Shown in pieces: positions 32,438-32,464 of a stretch of DNA of 32,464 bases. The stretch comes from Ruminococcus flavefaciens (GTDB lineage: Bacteria; Bacillota; Clostridia; Oscillospirales; Ruminococcaceae): positions 1 to 32,464 of the forward strand of contig NZ_FPIP01000013.1 in NCBI RefSeq assembly GCF_900119075.1, in the 5' to 3' direction. The notes under the pieces are model-generated. The model ran no database searches and was not told the origin of the DNA. It worked only from the letters and a program-made list of their open reading frames with translations. Position numbers and translations under genes: made by a program. Numbering within the stretch: the stretch's first letter is position 1; every line of letters starts with the position of its first letter.

Positions 32438-32464
32438 GCCAGCTTGACCGCTTGCCACGTTGGC

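Overview
The window reads like chromosome of a Gram-positive anaerobe of the Ruminococcus / Oscillospiraceae type, possibly close to R. albus or R. flavefaciens. That genus call is an inference from moderate GC, clostridial-style GlgC/GlgD pairing, SpoIIE, strong GGAGG ribosome binding sites, consensus TTGACA/TATAAT promoters, a GH9 cellulase, Thr-rich surface linkers and an SPKTG sorting signal. No sequence search was run.

Left part (1-19.1 kb), all on the minus strand. At 1-316 lie two tandem consensus promoters and the leader of an rRNA operon that runs out of the left edge. Next is a complete glycogen synthesis operon (glgB-glgC-glgD-glgA), preceded by spoIIE. Then comes a long chain in which mscS, a membrane-anchored metallophosphoesterase and two FAD oxidoreductases are followed, after a repeat element, by a small unknown gene, rsmA, cbiG and two CobU-type genes. 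The last pair of this part is a guanylate-kinase-like gene followed by a soluble CapD-type nucleotide-sugar dehydratase/epimerase.

Middle part (19.1-24.6 kb). A large secreted GH9 cellulase has a CBM4/9-like domain, an Ig-like domain and an unusual C-terminal membrane anchor. It is followed by a GNAT acetyltransferase, a Thr/Gly/Pro-rich membrane-tethered protein, a Nudix hydrolase and tRNA-Arg(CCT), separated by clear hairpin terminators.

Right part (24.68-30.82 kb, plus strand) is the most interesting. A consensus promoter is followed by a cobalamin riboswitch ending in an intrinsic terminator, and then five overlapping genes. They are a cell-wall-sortable DUF4430 protein, a membrane protein carrying both halves of a eukaryotic intrinsic factor/transcobalamin (alpha/alpha-barrel plus DUF4430), EcfT, a fused double EcfA ATPase and an ECF S component. 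I read this as a B12-controlled corrinoid capture and import system: the wall-anchored and membrane-tethered binders concentrate corrinoid and pass it to a dedicated ECF transporter. The cbiG/cobU genes at 8.9-10.9 kb supply a biosynthetic/salvage side of the same metabolism. The window closes with a HIT-family gene and pta (phosphate acetyltransferase), the latter behind its own promoter and two small palindromic repeats.
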